Of a stretch of 64,000 nt of DNA, positions 13,501 to 24,990 are shown piece after piece. Each line of letters begins with the position of its first letter. Positions within the stretch are counted from its first letter, which is position 1. The stretch comes from Leucaena leucocephala. Taxonomy: Eukaryota > Streptophyta > Magnoliopsida > Fabales > Fabaceae. The translations under genes and the position numbers were made by a program. The notes beneath the pieces are model-generated. The model saw only the letters and a list, made by a program, of their open reading frames with translations, was not told the DNA's origin and ran no database searches. Where the stretch lies: NCBI GenBank assembly GCA_037074615.1, contig CM073562.1, positions 15,423,001-15,487,000 on the forward strand, in the 5' to 3' direction.

Positions 13501-16122
13501 GACAGTTGGTCTTCGATTAACAAGAAGAATGATCAACCTAACCACATAACAAGTGCAGAACCTAGTGCCAAGTTCTCTTAATCAGAATGACCACTAGAAT
13601 GAAAGTGAAATAAGCGTGACAAAAAGCATCCAAGTGAATTTGCACAGGCAACTATACTATTTTTCCACATCATCACTAAATGAAATTGCATCAGCAGGAA
13701 ATTGCAATCTATGAAAATACCAGTTCAGCAATAGAAGTAACAGAATATCATCATTTTACTCGTGTCCCAATCTTTTGGATTATGAGAACATACATGTAAT
13801 TTCTTTGCCGCCTTAATTTTTTATGATGCCAGAAACTTACCTAGGGTTATAATAGTCCTTCCCTGGCCATATCAGTGGAGGGGAGTCTCGCACTTTGTGT
13901 TCAGATGTATCATAACGACCAAAGCATAAATTCAATCCTCCAATAAAACAAATCTGGTGATCAACAATGACCAGTTTTTCATGGTTTGACCTGTATATAA
14001 TCATAAGCAAATATCAGAAACAAAATGTACGCCTTATAATGCATACTTTCAGAGAAAACAAAACAAATTAGAAAACAATAGATAATTAAGCTTTCCAGGA
14101 ATATGCATACCACAGGTCAACACCAGAAGAAAAGTGGTCAGGATAGCGTAGTACCCTCACATTTTCATGAATGCTAAGAAGCTTTCTCTTGCTATAGACA
14201 CTGTTAATTTTCAAAGCAAGAGCCACCTCTTTGAAGAGAAGAATTTAGATCTGCATTAAAAATAAGAGCATTGATGCCAATTAAGTACCAACACCTCTTA
14301 ACTCTAAGCTAGATATAAGTCCATTCAAACATATATATCATCTAGGTGAATGCGAGTCACCCAAACACCTTAAGAAATTGATCAGATTGTATACTAGTGA
14401 ATTAGTAAGTAATAAATTACTTAATTGAATCCCCCGGCCCCCGGGTGGCTTCTATATATAACACACTGAAGTGGAAAATATTTCTGAGAAGCTGGCTTCT
14501 TCTGTCAAACAATATAATTCATTTAATAACAAAGCATATTATACTCTATCTGAAAAAACGTGAGGGGAGAGATAGAGAGAGAGAGTACATCTGCAAACAA
14601 CTAAGCGATATGGTAGTGATTACAGTGAAAATTTAAACATGATAGTGTGTATTTTTGTACAACTAGAGGGATCAAACAGCGTTTCCAGTGAAAGTTTAAA
14701 CATAATTAACTTGAAAGATCAAACAATTGACTGAAAACCAGAATCATAATGAATAACATCAGAATGACTGTGTTTTACAATTTAAACAACGCAATAACAA
14801 AATTAATGTAAAACATTAATTATTTCATTAAAATTGAGGGGGCATTGTAAAGGAAATTCCAAAAGTTTCGTTTTAGATTCACCTGAACTCCTTGCTAAGC
14901 TTTTTTCTTCCAGCAAATTATCAAGCCTTGATGAAGCATGAGTATGAAAAGAACGCCGCAAATACAGTTCCAGGCAAACCCACCACCCACAAATAAATAT
15001 CTGCAAAAATCTTTCATAGTATATAAACTTAAAACCCATAATTACTATTGTTCTATTAACAACTTTTAACTTGCCAAAATGGTATTGAATGCTCTGGTGC
15101 TGGGTAAACTGACCTCTGATTTTGCATCCTCAATTGATGAAGCAATGGCCTCAAATGCTGCCCTGACATCAACAAACCGCTGGGCCTGACTTCCATCTTC
15201 AATCAAGCCTCTTTTTAGGAGCAAATGAACCATAGCGATGAGGATGACACCATCCTTCAGGAGGCCTGAGTCCAGCATCATTAATTTCAGCTACCCAATC
15301 TTTGACTTTACCACTAGCTTTTACTCTTATCATAATGCTCCGGTTTCCACAAGTCACCTAGAAAATATGAAGTGTTAAAACATTCACTGGCGATCTAATA
15401 ACTATAAAAAATTATGATTATGATAACCTGAGCGAGAGAGAACAAGAACCCCCACTCTATTCTTTAAAGCCACAAGAATTTGAAACAACAACAAAGATTG
15501 AGCACCCATCTCACCTTGAATGAATGGCGTAAAGGATGTCGTTCCTTCATTTCTTTTGCCAGTGATACATGACCATCCCCATTCCCATCTGAGGCAGGTA
15601 GAACATAAAAAACAATGATGTCCAAAGGTTGGCTACCAGATGGATCAGCCAGCAATGCCAAGAATCCAGGTTTTAAGACAGCCCAAACCTGCACTTGACA
15701 GGAAAGTAACGTGGAGAATTCACATCAATTCTAATAGAAGTCACTCAAAAACAACTAAAATAACATCAGTACACAAACAATGCTCCATGCCATGTAATAT
15801 AAGCCCATTTGCAATTATAATATCAAACCATAAAGAACAATCTAGGAAGACTGGACACTGAATGAACATGAGATATGGCACGCCACACATGGCAACATAA
15901 TAAAACCTTGGGTATTCATATGAAAGGAGGATTTTTCTTGATTTGAAACACTTCAATTGAGAGAAAAATGCTATTCTAAATTAATGATCTAGGCCCGCAA
16001 TCTGAATTAAATTCTACTGTTTAAGAAACTTCCTACAACTTAACAACCTGGCATTGAACCCCACCTTAGGTGCTGAGTGGTTCCCTCCCCTCCCTAATAC
16101 CTAAAAAAAAAAAGCTCTGTCG

Positions 16123-16468
16123 GGTATGTGATAGGTTCTAGTTTCAAGAGTTTCAAAAAAGAGAAATGAAACGCATAAATGTCACAACTTTTTCCTGTTT
16201 TGCACACATATTGCAGGCTTCCCCCTATTTAAGACATATGCATGTATGTATGTATGTATGACTTCTCACAGTTACATGCTAATACCTTAGGTATGTGATA
16301 AGTTCTAGTTTCAAGAGTTTCAAAAGAGAGAAATGAAACGCATAAATGTCACAACTTTTTCCTGTTTTGCACACATATTGCAGGCTTCCCCCTATTTAAG
16401 ACATATGCATGTATGTATGTATGTATGTATGGCTTCTTTAGTAGTGCACAGCTACATGCTAATTCCTT
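16123..16468. repeat. Tandem duplication, two ~167-bp units
   Basis: Unit 1 is 16123-16289 and unit 2 is 16290-16468. Both begin GGTATGTGATA and share the same middle (GAAATGAAACGCATAAATG, TTTTTCCTGTTTTGCACAC, CTTCCCCCTATTTAAGACAT) and a (ATGT)n microsatellite. Unit 2 has one extra ATGT repeat and a small insertion after it. The high identity points to a recent duplication. It lies between two exons of the PLD zeta relic, on the side of its missing 5' end. Confidence 0.9.
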
Positions 16469-16764
16469 TACTTCTACATGTGTCAAGAGAAACCAAAGCA
16501 AGTGCAGCATATCACCCAACTTCAGATGCAGGGTTTCATTAACTTCGACCAATTGTCATTGCAACAACTAAAACACCGAGATAAACCACACTTTCTGGAA
16601 TCATCATCCTTAGGACTTGTTGGCAGATGCTTCACCATCACATAAACTTCCTTCAGGCTAGGGCCATAGTAGTGAAAGATAACTTTGATACTTCCAAAAA
16701 CTTGCAAACCTACATTACCCAACTCCTTGGTCTCTTTTTTTAAAATATAATATTTTTTAACAAA

Positions 16765-16867
16765 GAGCCGAACTGGGTTTGAATTGGTGACCTCTTGATC
16801 TGCATACAAATGCTCTACCAGGGGTATACCAAAAAAAACAATGCTCTACGACGGAGCTATGGACCCC
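16765..16867 (-). pseudogene. tRNA-Cys(GCA)-like relic or tRNA-derived SINE head
   Basis: The minus strand begins GGGGTCCATAGCTC at 16867 and continues with GTAGAGCATTG, as in the 5' half of plant nuclear tRNA-Cys. A T-rich insert follows, and then a second 5' half with TGGTAGAGCATTTG. After this come TGCAGATCAAGAGGTC (anticodon GCA) and a degenerate B-box CCAATTCAAACCC. The acceptor stem cannot pair well and the 5' half is duplicated, so it is not a functional tRNA. It could be the head of a SINE, since an A-rich stretch follows on the minus strand. Confidence 0.6.
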
Positions 16868-16936
16868 TTTGATTTTCTTTCATTTATGTTTGAATCTAAT
16901 TTCATTTTATAGTAATTTTGTTGATATTTCAATTTT

Positions 16937-17202
16937 ATTTTGTTTTTGGTACAAAAATTTTTAAAAAAGGGTTAGGCTCGCCCAAAATTTAAGAGCAGGA
17001 CGAAATCTTCCTTCCTCCTAAACGATACTAATGCCGGACAAGGTGAACTATCGATTACTCTCAGATATAAACTTAGGTACATAGGAGTTAGGATATTTCC
17101 CCAAAAGTCGCGATTAGAACAACAACAAAATAGTACTCCCCAGGGATAAAACACACTCTAAATAATCGCATGTTTTATCCCTTCGTTAGCTAAACCCTAT
17201 GG
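16937..17202 (-). mobile_element. SINE family A, copy A1
   Basis: A 266-bp element whose 3' tail faces low coordinates. It is bounded by a 17-bp target-site duplication, GTTGATATTTCAATTTT, at 16920-16936 and 17203-17219. It shares the whole family A body with copies near 22.7, 26.0, 32.8 and 47.8 kb. The key words, as they read on the plus strand, are GGTTAGGCTC, AGGACGAAATCTTCCTTCCTC, CGATACTAAT, AACTTAGGTAC, AGGAGTTAGGAT and AACACACTCTAAATAAT. Confidence 0.9.
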
Positions 17203-17315
17203 GTTGATATTTCAATTTTGGTTTGGTACTGACTTGATATATGTTGGGCCCAATTATTTTTGGTAGATGGCCCAATTTCTTTTTGTTATTGTTAAAGTAT
17301 GACTTTGACTAACAA

Positions 17316-17508
17316 GAGTTGATACAGATAGTAAGGAACGGGTTCGTATCTCACAAGGACGCGAGTTGGATTCTCGTTGCCGTTTTGAGAGTTCCTTTAG
17401 TAGGCAATATTGAAAATCTCCTGTAAGCGCTCTCTAAGTCCTGAAGCTATACTATAGCATTTGTGGGAGATTTGTGTCAAACCTACCTAAATATTTTTGT
17501 ACAAAAAA
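17316..17508 (+). mobile_element. SINE family B, copy B1
   Basis: It starts GAGTTGATACAGATAGTAA and carries a B-box-like GTTGGATTCTC. It ends ACCTACCTAAATATTTTTGTACAAAAAAA. It aligns along its length with 34133-34323, which starts GAGTTGAT and ends ATCTACCTAAATTTTTTTGTAC. The flanks AAAGTATGACTTTG (about 17293) and AAAGTCATGCTTTG (about 17512) may be an imperfect target-site duplication. Confidence 0.7.
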
Positions 17509-17540
17509 ACCAAAGTCATGCTTTGTAGAAAAAAAAAAGT

Positions 17541-17632
17541 CATGCTTTTTTTTACAAAAAAGTTTAGGTAGTTTTAACTTCGGTCCTCCACCAAGGTTAG
17601 GGCACAGGGCACAGAAGACTTACAAAATCGTC
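17541..17632 (-). mobile_element. SINE family B, copy B3 (3' fragment, tail-to-tail with B1)
   Basis: On the minus strand this reads GGTGGAGGACCGAAG, then ACTACCTAAACTTTTTTGTAAAAAAAA. It matches the 3' third of copy B2 (GATCTTAGTAGAAGACTAGC, ATCTACCTAAATTTTTTTGTAC). It faces B1 tail to tail, with a short spacer holding two copies of AAAGTCATGCTTT. Confidence 0.55.
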
Positions 17633-18514
17633 TATCAAAGTTTTCTGAATCATATTATTATATTTTTAAAAAATCGTTTAATATGATTTTGGGGTTCATA
17701 ACTATCTAGCAAATACATAACAATTTTTCTTTTGAACATATGAGGAGAATTTGAATCTTTAACTTTTGTGTCTAAAATTGTGTTTATTTCTTTTTCTTTT
17801 GCCCATGCTTAATACATGTAGGAAATCTTTTGTAGCGGAAAAACAAATAAATCTCTCAATAGGAAGAGTTAGAGAAATCTTGCAAAATAAAAAGGCAAAG
17901 GCAACTGTAAAGTCTGAGAATGTGGAAAAACAGTAAAACTTATCAGTATAGAATCAAGCTTTAAGAAAAGAACTTTACTTTCTGGCCATTTCAAATCAAA
18001 TCACATGCGGCATAATGCATATGCACAAGTGCTTTTGATTTGATTTGATTCAATTAAAATTTAAAACATATATATAATGTAAAACTCCAACGGTGTAATT
18101 TGTTTTCAGCAATTTCAAAACTGATGAGAACTACATTTTTTGGTATTTTTTGTTTGGTTTGAGATCCACGTGAATTGGTTTTAGTATCATATATATTGCA
18201 TAAGTAACCTCAAAAAGAAAAAAGAAAAAAAAAACGGATTTTGTCAATTGTACTTTAGTTAATGTGAAAAAAAGAGATACAAAAAGAGGTGTGGCCCTTA
18301 ATTAAACTTAAAGTCAGAAAAGTTTTTAACTTTTTTTTTTTTTAAAGTGGAGAGGAGTATATTAATCAAATATTTACAAAGTTACAAAACAACAACTAGG
18401 CCAGAGTTCTCGAAGAGAAAAGTTTTTACTTTGGGTGGTAGAAAATTGAAAGATATCTTCTCAAATGAAATCGCATGATGCTGTGACACTTTGAAGTCAA
18501 AATTATACTCATTT

Positions 18515-18745
18515 AATTTTTAATATATAATATATTTAATTAATTTAATTAAAATTAAAAAATAATTAAATTAATTAATATAACTTATTTTTATTAAAAT
18601 ACTATAACTATATTTTTTTGGCTTCTTTCATCTTTTTTTTTATTAGATTGTTATTGAAGAAGTAATAATAAAAATAACTTAAACAAATAAAAATAAAAAA
18701 TATTTTATATTTATAATTAATGTTAATTTTTTAATTAAATCATGT
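18515..18745. repeat. AT-rich dispersed repeat, copy 2 of 3
   Basis: Shares the ordered words described for 8811-8975, including TTTAATTAATTTAATTAAA, a T-rich CTTCTTTCATCTTT block and TTAATTTTTTAATTAAATC at the end. This copy is longer because of an A-rich insertion of about 60 bp. No encoded protein. Confidence 0.35.
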
Positions 18746-20087
18746 ATTAGGAGTCCGTTTGAATAATATTTTAGAAATGAGCGTATGAAAAAAAAAAGAT
18801 TTTTGAGCAGATTTTAGAAAAAGATTTTTTGGATAAGAGTTTATGAAAAAAAAAAGTAGTTTTGAATAAATTAGTGTTTGTATAGTTATTTCCATAAGTA
18901 TTTTTATTATTGATAAATTATGAAAAATGGTATGAACATTAAATGAGGAGAGATAAGATATGAGAGGAGATAGGAGAGAGGGTGTAAGAAATAGTATAGG
19001 TAATATAGTAATTGGTTAGTCCATAAGTTTTTTTATTATTCCATAAGCTACTCTAATCAATTTATCTAAAATCTTAGTTTAGTCTAAAAATTTATTTGAA
19101 TAAATATAGTTGTTTGTTTTAAAATATTTTAAAATTTAAATTTTACCAAAATTTAGATTTTGTGTATTTTTAAACACACACTAAGGATAAAAAAAATATT
19201 TATTATTAAAATATTAAAGCATCAAAAACTCATAATTTATTTATCAACGTCAGCATTCAAGAGACGAAGCCAAATGCCGCCATCTTCCATTAGTATAGAA
19301 AGTCATGATGATTTGATTAAAGGCAAATGCCCAATAACAACATTGGAGAAACTTTCTTTGCCTCCCCTTCTCTTTTCTAACTAAAGCAGAAGCATTGTCC
19401 CTAAAATCATAGTTTAAAAAATATTTCTAAATTAAATTATAATTTAGATAAAAAATTAAATAAGTACTATTAAATATTTAGAAGATTTTTTAGAATAAAT
19501 TATAATTTTATAAATCTAAAATTATAATTTTATATAAACTTGTAGACTAGTTTCTAGATAAAAAAATAATTTTTAAGTTGAGTATGATCATTTTATTTAT
19601 ATTTTTTTATTATTTTACCTCAGTTTTTATAGTTTTGTTGGTCTAAAACAATAGTCTATGCTAGGAAAAAAATTATTTTAATAATAACTGTCTAAATATT
19701 TATTTATCTATAATCACTTTTCTTTTAAAATCAATTATTCATAATCTCTTCTAAAAAAAACTAAATCAAATAGCCTAAAGACAAATGATAATATTTGGAC
19801 ATATTTCAGGCTAGTATACTGTTACTTTTCATTATTTTCCGTTATTATATTTTTAAAAATATTAATCCCTATAATTTTATAAAAAAAAAAATTAAACGTA
19901 ATGTTAATTTTAGGGACGCTGTTAACAAGAATGCTAACTACTAACTATGATTGATATGACTCATGAGTAGTAATAAAAACTAAACCTTATTAAAAATATA
20001 TTGATTAAAATTAAAATTCATTGAAAATATGAATTTAAAAGGGATTTAACCCTATTAAAATTGCCATTTAAATGCGTGACAGATGAT

Positions 20088-20256
20088 AAAGAAATTGATT
20101 TTGACACAACACTCGAATGCTTCACCAAATGCATAGGGGATAAAATTGACTTTCGTATTTTTGTTGCACAAATTCAAATGTTGAAAACTATATTTTATCG
20201 TTGGAAATCGACTTCCCCACTCAAAATCGATTTTATTAAACAAAATCAATTTCTTT
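20088..20256. mobile_element. Small MITE-like element with 16-bp perfect TIRs
   Basis: AAAGAAATTGATTTTG at 20088-20103 is exactly inverted as CAAAATCAATTTCTTT at 20241-20256. The inversion can be extended outward (GATGAT and ATATCAT) with a 2-bp gap. The 169-bp interior is non-coding and less AT-rich than the surroundings. Size and perfect termini suit a non-autonomous DNA transposon, but no clear target duplication was found and no second copy was seen here. Confidence 0.55.
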
Positions 20257-22432
20257 ATATCATACGTTTTAAGTTGTATTTTTTATAAGGTTAAATACAC
20301 TTTAAATTATTATACTTTTAATAAATTTTAATTTTAATCGTTACATATAAAACCACATTAATAAATACTATTAAATTCATATATATATATATATATTTTA
20401 AATTATAGGGATTAATGTTTTAGATTATATAAAATATACAGACAAAAAATAACAACAAAAATTTTATAGGTGACTTATTAAAAGTATAGAGGGTTGAAGT
20501 GAGTTTTTTTTTTTTTTAAAAAAAGTAATAAAGAAAAATAAAATGATGGCAATATTTAATAGTCCAGGTCCATGCATCTTGAGGAAGGGGACAAATGCAA
20601 TCACAAAATGTCCCCTAGAGAAATAATATCCTGACTTGTTATTTGATAATAGTGATACGATAAAGATAAAGACAAATCATAACAAATTGATTGTTTTATT
20701 TATAATTAAAATATAAGCAAATGGGATCACCGAAATGATTATATTCCCAGTTGACGTAGTGCCGACTCCGAATAGGTTAACTTCCACATAGTTTAGATTA
20801 TCAGCCTACCCTGGTTCCATGAACCTGAATTTTGTTTCCTTTTTTTAATGCATCATTTGGGGTACCCTCAGATTGCCCTCACTTTAAGAATATTTCTTTA
20901 TGCTTTGCCATATCATATTCATTATTTAGATAAGGGAAAATTACCATAAAATACCACAAATTCTAAAATTTCAGAAAAGTTATGCAAATATATAAAATGA
21001 TAGATGAGTCATGAGTATTATTTTGAAATTTTAATATTTGTGTAAAAAGATAAAAATACTTTGAGTTATGGATATTAACTACTCTAATAATAAAATTAAT
21101 AATATATGTAATAATTTTAACTATTTCAATAATAAATTGACAACTCTCTCTTATAAATTAGTGGTTCAAATAATTTGATTATTTTTATAATAAAACTGAT
21201 AATATATATAATAAATTTAACTATTTTATCGATAAAATTGACTATTTTATTTGACAATTTAATAGTATATAGATATTGACTATACTAATAATAAAATTGA
21301 CAATACCTATAATAATTTTAATTATTTTAATAATAAGATTGACTACTCATTTTAAGTTTAGGAACAATTTTTTCTCTCATAAATATTAAAATTTTAAATT
21401 GATATTTGTGACAAATATATCTTTTTATATTCTTTTTAGAATTTTATAATTTAAATAGTATTTTTTAAAACATTTTCTCTTTATATAATACACTTGATAT
21501 ATATATATATATAGATATATAGATATATACAGACGCAAATTAAAGATAACAACAAAAGTTTGTGATGGATTTGATAAATCAGAAATATTGTTTTTGGGGA
21601 ACCATTAAGTGACATAACGACAAATTTATTAGGAGAAATTGGGAGAGAAAATTTCTTATTAAAAATTTTATTACTGATAAAAACTTATATAAAAAAGTAA
21701 TGGTGCACTGTATATATAAACATTTATTAGATCTTTTTATTAATAAAATTATTAATGGGTAACTTCTCTTCAATTTTTCCAATTTATTATCATTGTACCG
21801 AGGCTGTGGTTCTTGATAAAATTTATTAAGCTCAAATTAAGCTTTTTTTTTTTAAACCAAAATAAGTCAATTATGTTTACGATTTTAAGAAATAAATAAA
21901 TGATATTAAAGGTCCTCTTCGTATAAACGTGAAATTAAAATTTCATCTGAGATGGAATATAATGTTTTTTTGTGCACTATTGCTTCTCAGACTCATATTA
22001 ATGATAGGATTAGATGTACTTCATATTTTAATACCATTTAATCTATTTAACATTTCGGTATTCAATGTATGAGATCATTTATTTGACATTTTATAATTAA
22101 AACACAAGGAGTAAATTATAATTTGGGAGGAACTTTGAGGATTAAAATTTATATTTTTTTTATAAATTATATTTTATTAAAAGTTAAAATGATGTTAGAA
22201 CATTTTTTTAATAATAACAAAAATATATGCTTATTTTTTTTAAAAAAATTGATAATATGTTTATTTTGGTCTCCAATAACTATATGCCTTGTTCACACTT
22301 TGAAAATAATATTGTATCAGAAATAGACAAATTAAAGAAACGAAGAAAGACATATGGTGTACCCAGTTGTATATGATCAGATGGCCCTCTTGCATCAACA
22401 TAGAAGGGCATATTCTTTGATATTGGGAATTG

Positions 22433-22480
<48 letters not shown>

Positions 22481-22665
22481 TAAATTATCGATCCTGGAAT
22501 CATTTGCACTACCCACACGATCAGATGCATTCAAATTAATTAGATGCATTCAAATTAAAGGCATACCTTCTTAAATAGTGACGCAAGCATTATCTTTTAA
22601 ATTTCTCAAATTCAACTCATGATGATATTTTTTTTTTGTAACTTCCTTTTTTAATTCAAAGAACT

Positions 22666-22946
22666 TTTTTTTTTCTTTTTTTCTTTTTAAATTTTTATAA
22701 AAAAATTAAACTCTCTCACGATCTAATAATAACAGGGTAAAATCTTCTTTTTTCTTAAATGATACTAATATCAGATAGAATTAGTTATCTATTACCTTAA
22801 GGCGTAAATTTAAATATCTAGGAGTTAGGATGTTTCTTTAAATATCGTAATTGGAACTACAATAAATTAATATTTTTTAGAGATTGAACTTATTCTAAAT
22901 AATCTTATATCTTATTCCTTCATTAGTTGAACCTATGCACGATAAA
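22666..22946 (-). mobile_element. SINE family A, copy A2 (diverged)
   Basis: Flanked by TAATTCAAAGAACT (22652-22665) and TAATTCAAATAACT (22947-22960), a 14-bp target duplication with one mismatch. The plus-strand words AACTCTCTCACGATCTAA, AGGGTAAAATCTTC, GATACTAATATCAG, CTATTACC, GGAGTTAGGATG and TTCATTAGTTGAACC follow the family A order. It is more A/T-shifted than A3 or A5, so it is older. Confidence 0.8.
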
Positions 22947-24246
22947 TAATTCAAATAACTCAAATTCAACCCATTATTCTCTCAAACGTTTTTTTTACTC
23001 AATCTAACATGTGGTTAGCCAAATGTAGTGATTCTATTTTATTTATATACCCATTGTCTTTTCAATTCCATTTTCATGCTCTATGCTAAATATATGAGGT
23101 AAATAATTAATTTATTAAAATTAATTAAATTATTTATTTATAAAAAATATTTGTTGATTTTAATTAGTCATATTGACACCTACCCCATGGATAGAAAACT
23201 TCTTCTTTTTAATACATTGAATTAACAGTAAGAGTTTAAAAATAAAACTATAAATTTTAAAGATAAGTATATTGAAACCTTATAATTACTTCAGCTTTTA
23301 ACATAAAATTTATTTAATTTATTTAAATAAATTAATAAATTAAGATAAATTTTTAATTTAAAAATAATCCAATCTTCTTAAAATATTTTTATATAACATT
23401 ATATTATATTTTAGTTTAAAAATAAGATAAATTAATTTAAAAATAATAAATATTAAAAATAAAATAAAATAATATATTATATTTAAAATTAAAATTAATC
23501 TTCTAACTAGTTCATATAATTAGGACTGGAGAAATATCTAGAAGTAAAATAGATCCTCCTATTAATTTTTTACATTTTTAAACTGAAAAACAATATTAAA
23601 GATTATAAGTATTTGATCCCAAGGCCAACGGGAGAAGATTTAGGAGTGGAGTGTGCAGGGTAAATTTGAAAAATAAATTAAAAAGAGAGAAGTGAAAATG
23701 ATTTTAATTAAATTCAAGAGTACAAGAAGTTAAGGTCCCACTAATGAAAATGAAGGGTTTGGTTCATGAACCTTTTATTGTCAGTCCAAATTATTCAATC
23801 CTTCGTCTCAAAGTGTCTCACCCACTTCTATGTTTTCTGATTTGACTTACAAACAGTTCATTTATATTCACAAACGTGTACATCATAACATGCAACTTTG
23901 GACTTTACTGCCTTCCCTACAGTTTTACTTCAATTTTAATAGCTTTCATATTTCATGTAATTACAATTGGCTCCCTATTCTGTAGAAATTAAGTTAGAAA
24001 AATGAGTTGACTATGTATATATATATATATAGTCTAGCTTATTAACATTTTTATATCTTTTTTTTAAATAACATATAATAAAAATATTGTTTTATAGATC
24101 CTAAAATTCAAAAAGATGCGAGTGAGATACAATAAATTTAAAATACAAAATTTGGACCATTCTAAGTCTAGATATCTTCAAAAACTCATGGAATAAGGAT
24201 ATTTAAAAAAATCTATTAAATTCTTATTCTTTACTCTTGTGAGTCC

Positions 24247-24990
24247 GTGTGTGTTTGGATTAGTGCCAAATATTTTGGATAAAATAATCTAAATATCCCA
24301 TATTTTTTATAATCATTTTTTTATAAAAATTAACAAAATATCTAAACACTATTTTTTCCCACAATTAATTTTTTTCCAAAACCAATGAACTATAAAAAAA
24401 CTAATTTTTATTCACAATCTATTTTTTTTATCAAAACTATAGTTTTAGTATAAGTTTGGGGAATAACTTCTAATGGTATTTGGATTAACTTTTAGATAAT
24501 ATATTTTACAAAAAAAATTATTGTTAGAAATAGTTCCTTTTAGCTTTTTTAAAATCATAGTTTTGGTAGAAGAATAGATTGTGGAAAAAAATTAATTTTT
24601 GATAGTTTATTAGTTTTGACAAAAAATTAATTGTGAAAAAATTAGTATTTGGATAGTTTATTAGTTTTCATGGAAAAATGATTGTGAGAAAAAATTAGTG
24701 TTTGTATAATTTGTTAATTTTTGTAAAAGAAATTGATTGTGAAAAATGTGAAGTATTTAGATTATTTGATCCAAAACTATGGTTTAGAATAAAAAAAATA
24801 ATTATTTTATAAAAATTTATTATACTCAAAATCTATTATTCTAAAATCTATTATATACAAAATCTATTCAACACAAAACCTATTCTTCTAAAATATATTA
24901 TACCCAAAAATATATTATTCTAAAATATATTTTATCTAAAATTTAGTATCTAAAATCTATTATACTTTAGGATCTAATCCAAAAACACCC
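24247..24990. mobile_element. Foldback/MITE-like element, ~744 bp
   Basis: The left terminus GTGTGTGTTTGGATTAG (24247-24263) and the right terminus CTAATCCAAAAACACCC (24974-24990) are inverted repeats, 15 of 17 matching. Inside, a motif like ATAGTTTATTAGTTTT followed by GATTGTGAAAAA recurs about four times in the right half and appears reverse-complemented in the left half. The interior is non-coding. Target duplications were not resolved. Confidence 0.5.

Larger units (their letters stand above)
9856..16705 (-). pseudogene. Phospholipase D zeta (PLDP1-type) pseudogene, 5'-truncated
   Basis: Reading the minus strand gives, in order, most exons of plant PLD zeta: LEVSKLSF/MVKHLP/SCCNDNW (16705-16542), AVLKPGFLALLADP (from about 15693), VTCGNRSIMIRVK (PH end, about 15355), AAFEAIASSIEDAKSE, ICGWWVCLELYLRR, ENVRVLRYPDHFSSG, HKD1 HEKLVIVD with FIGGLNLCFGRYD (about 13980-13860), PLLMPQHHMVIPHY, RSVSQWSAGTSQ, NQFFISGLSGDE, DDSGAASVRAIMHWQYR, HKD2 HSKIMIVD (about 11710), SLRLSLWSEHLGL, IYQDVFSCLPNDLI and GHTTIDFGIAPE. 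It is broken by in-frame stops at 14247-14245 (TAA), 13393-13391 (TGA), 12382-12380 (TAG) and 12183-12181 (TGA). Frameshifts lie near 16660, 15214, 14900, 13130 and 10885. A donor at 11619-11618 reads GG instead of GT. The N-terminal PX exons are absent. Introns are retained, so it is a decayed gene copy and not a processed one. A working PLD zeta would hydrolyse phosphatidylcholine to phosphatidic acid. Confidence 0.93.
17633..22665. other. Gene-poor, AT-rich spacer
   Basis: I found no coding exon on either strand. It contains long A/T tracts, TA microsatellites (about 20381-20397 and 21497-21530), a dispersed AT-rich repeat at 18515-18745 and a small inverted-repeat element at 20088-20256 (separate entries). 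A 43-bp (TA)n run lies at about 22434-22476. The region 18745-19180 looks like another foldback element (GTTTGAATAATATTTTAGA ... reverse-complementary words near 19080), but its ends are unclear. Confidence 0.55.

Noticed and set aside
22280..22549. Open frames rich in Ile/Tyr repeats
   Set aside because: They are translations of the (TA)n microsatellite at about 22434-22476.
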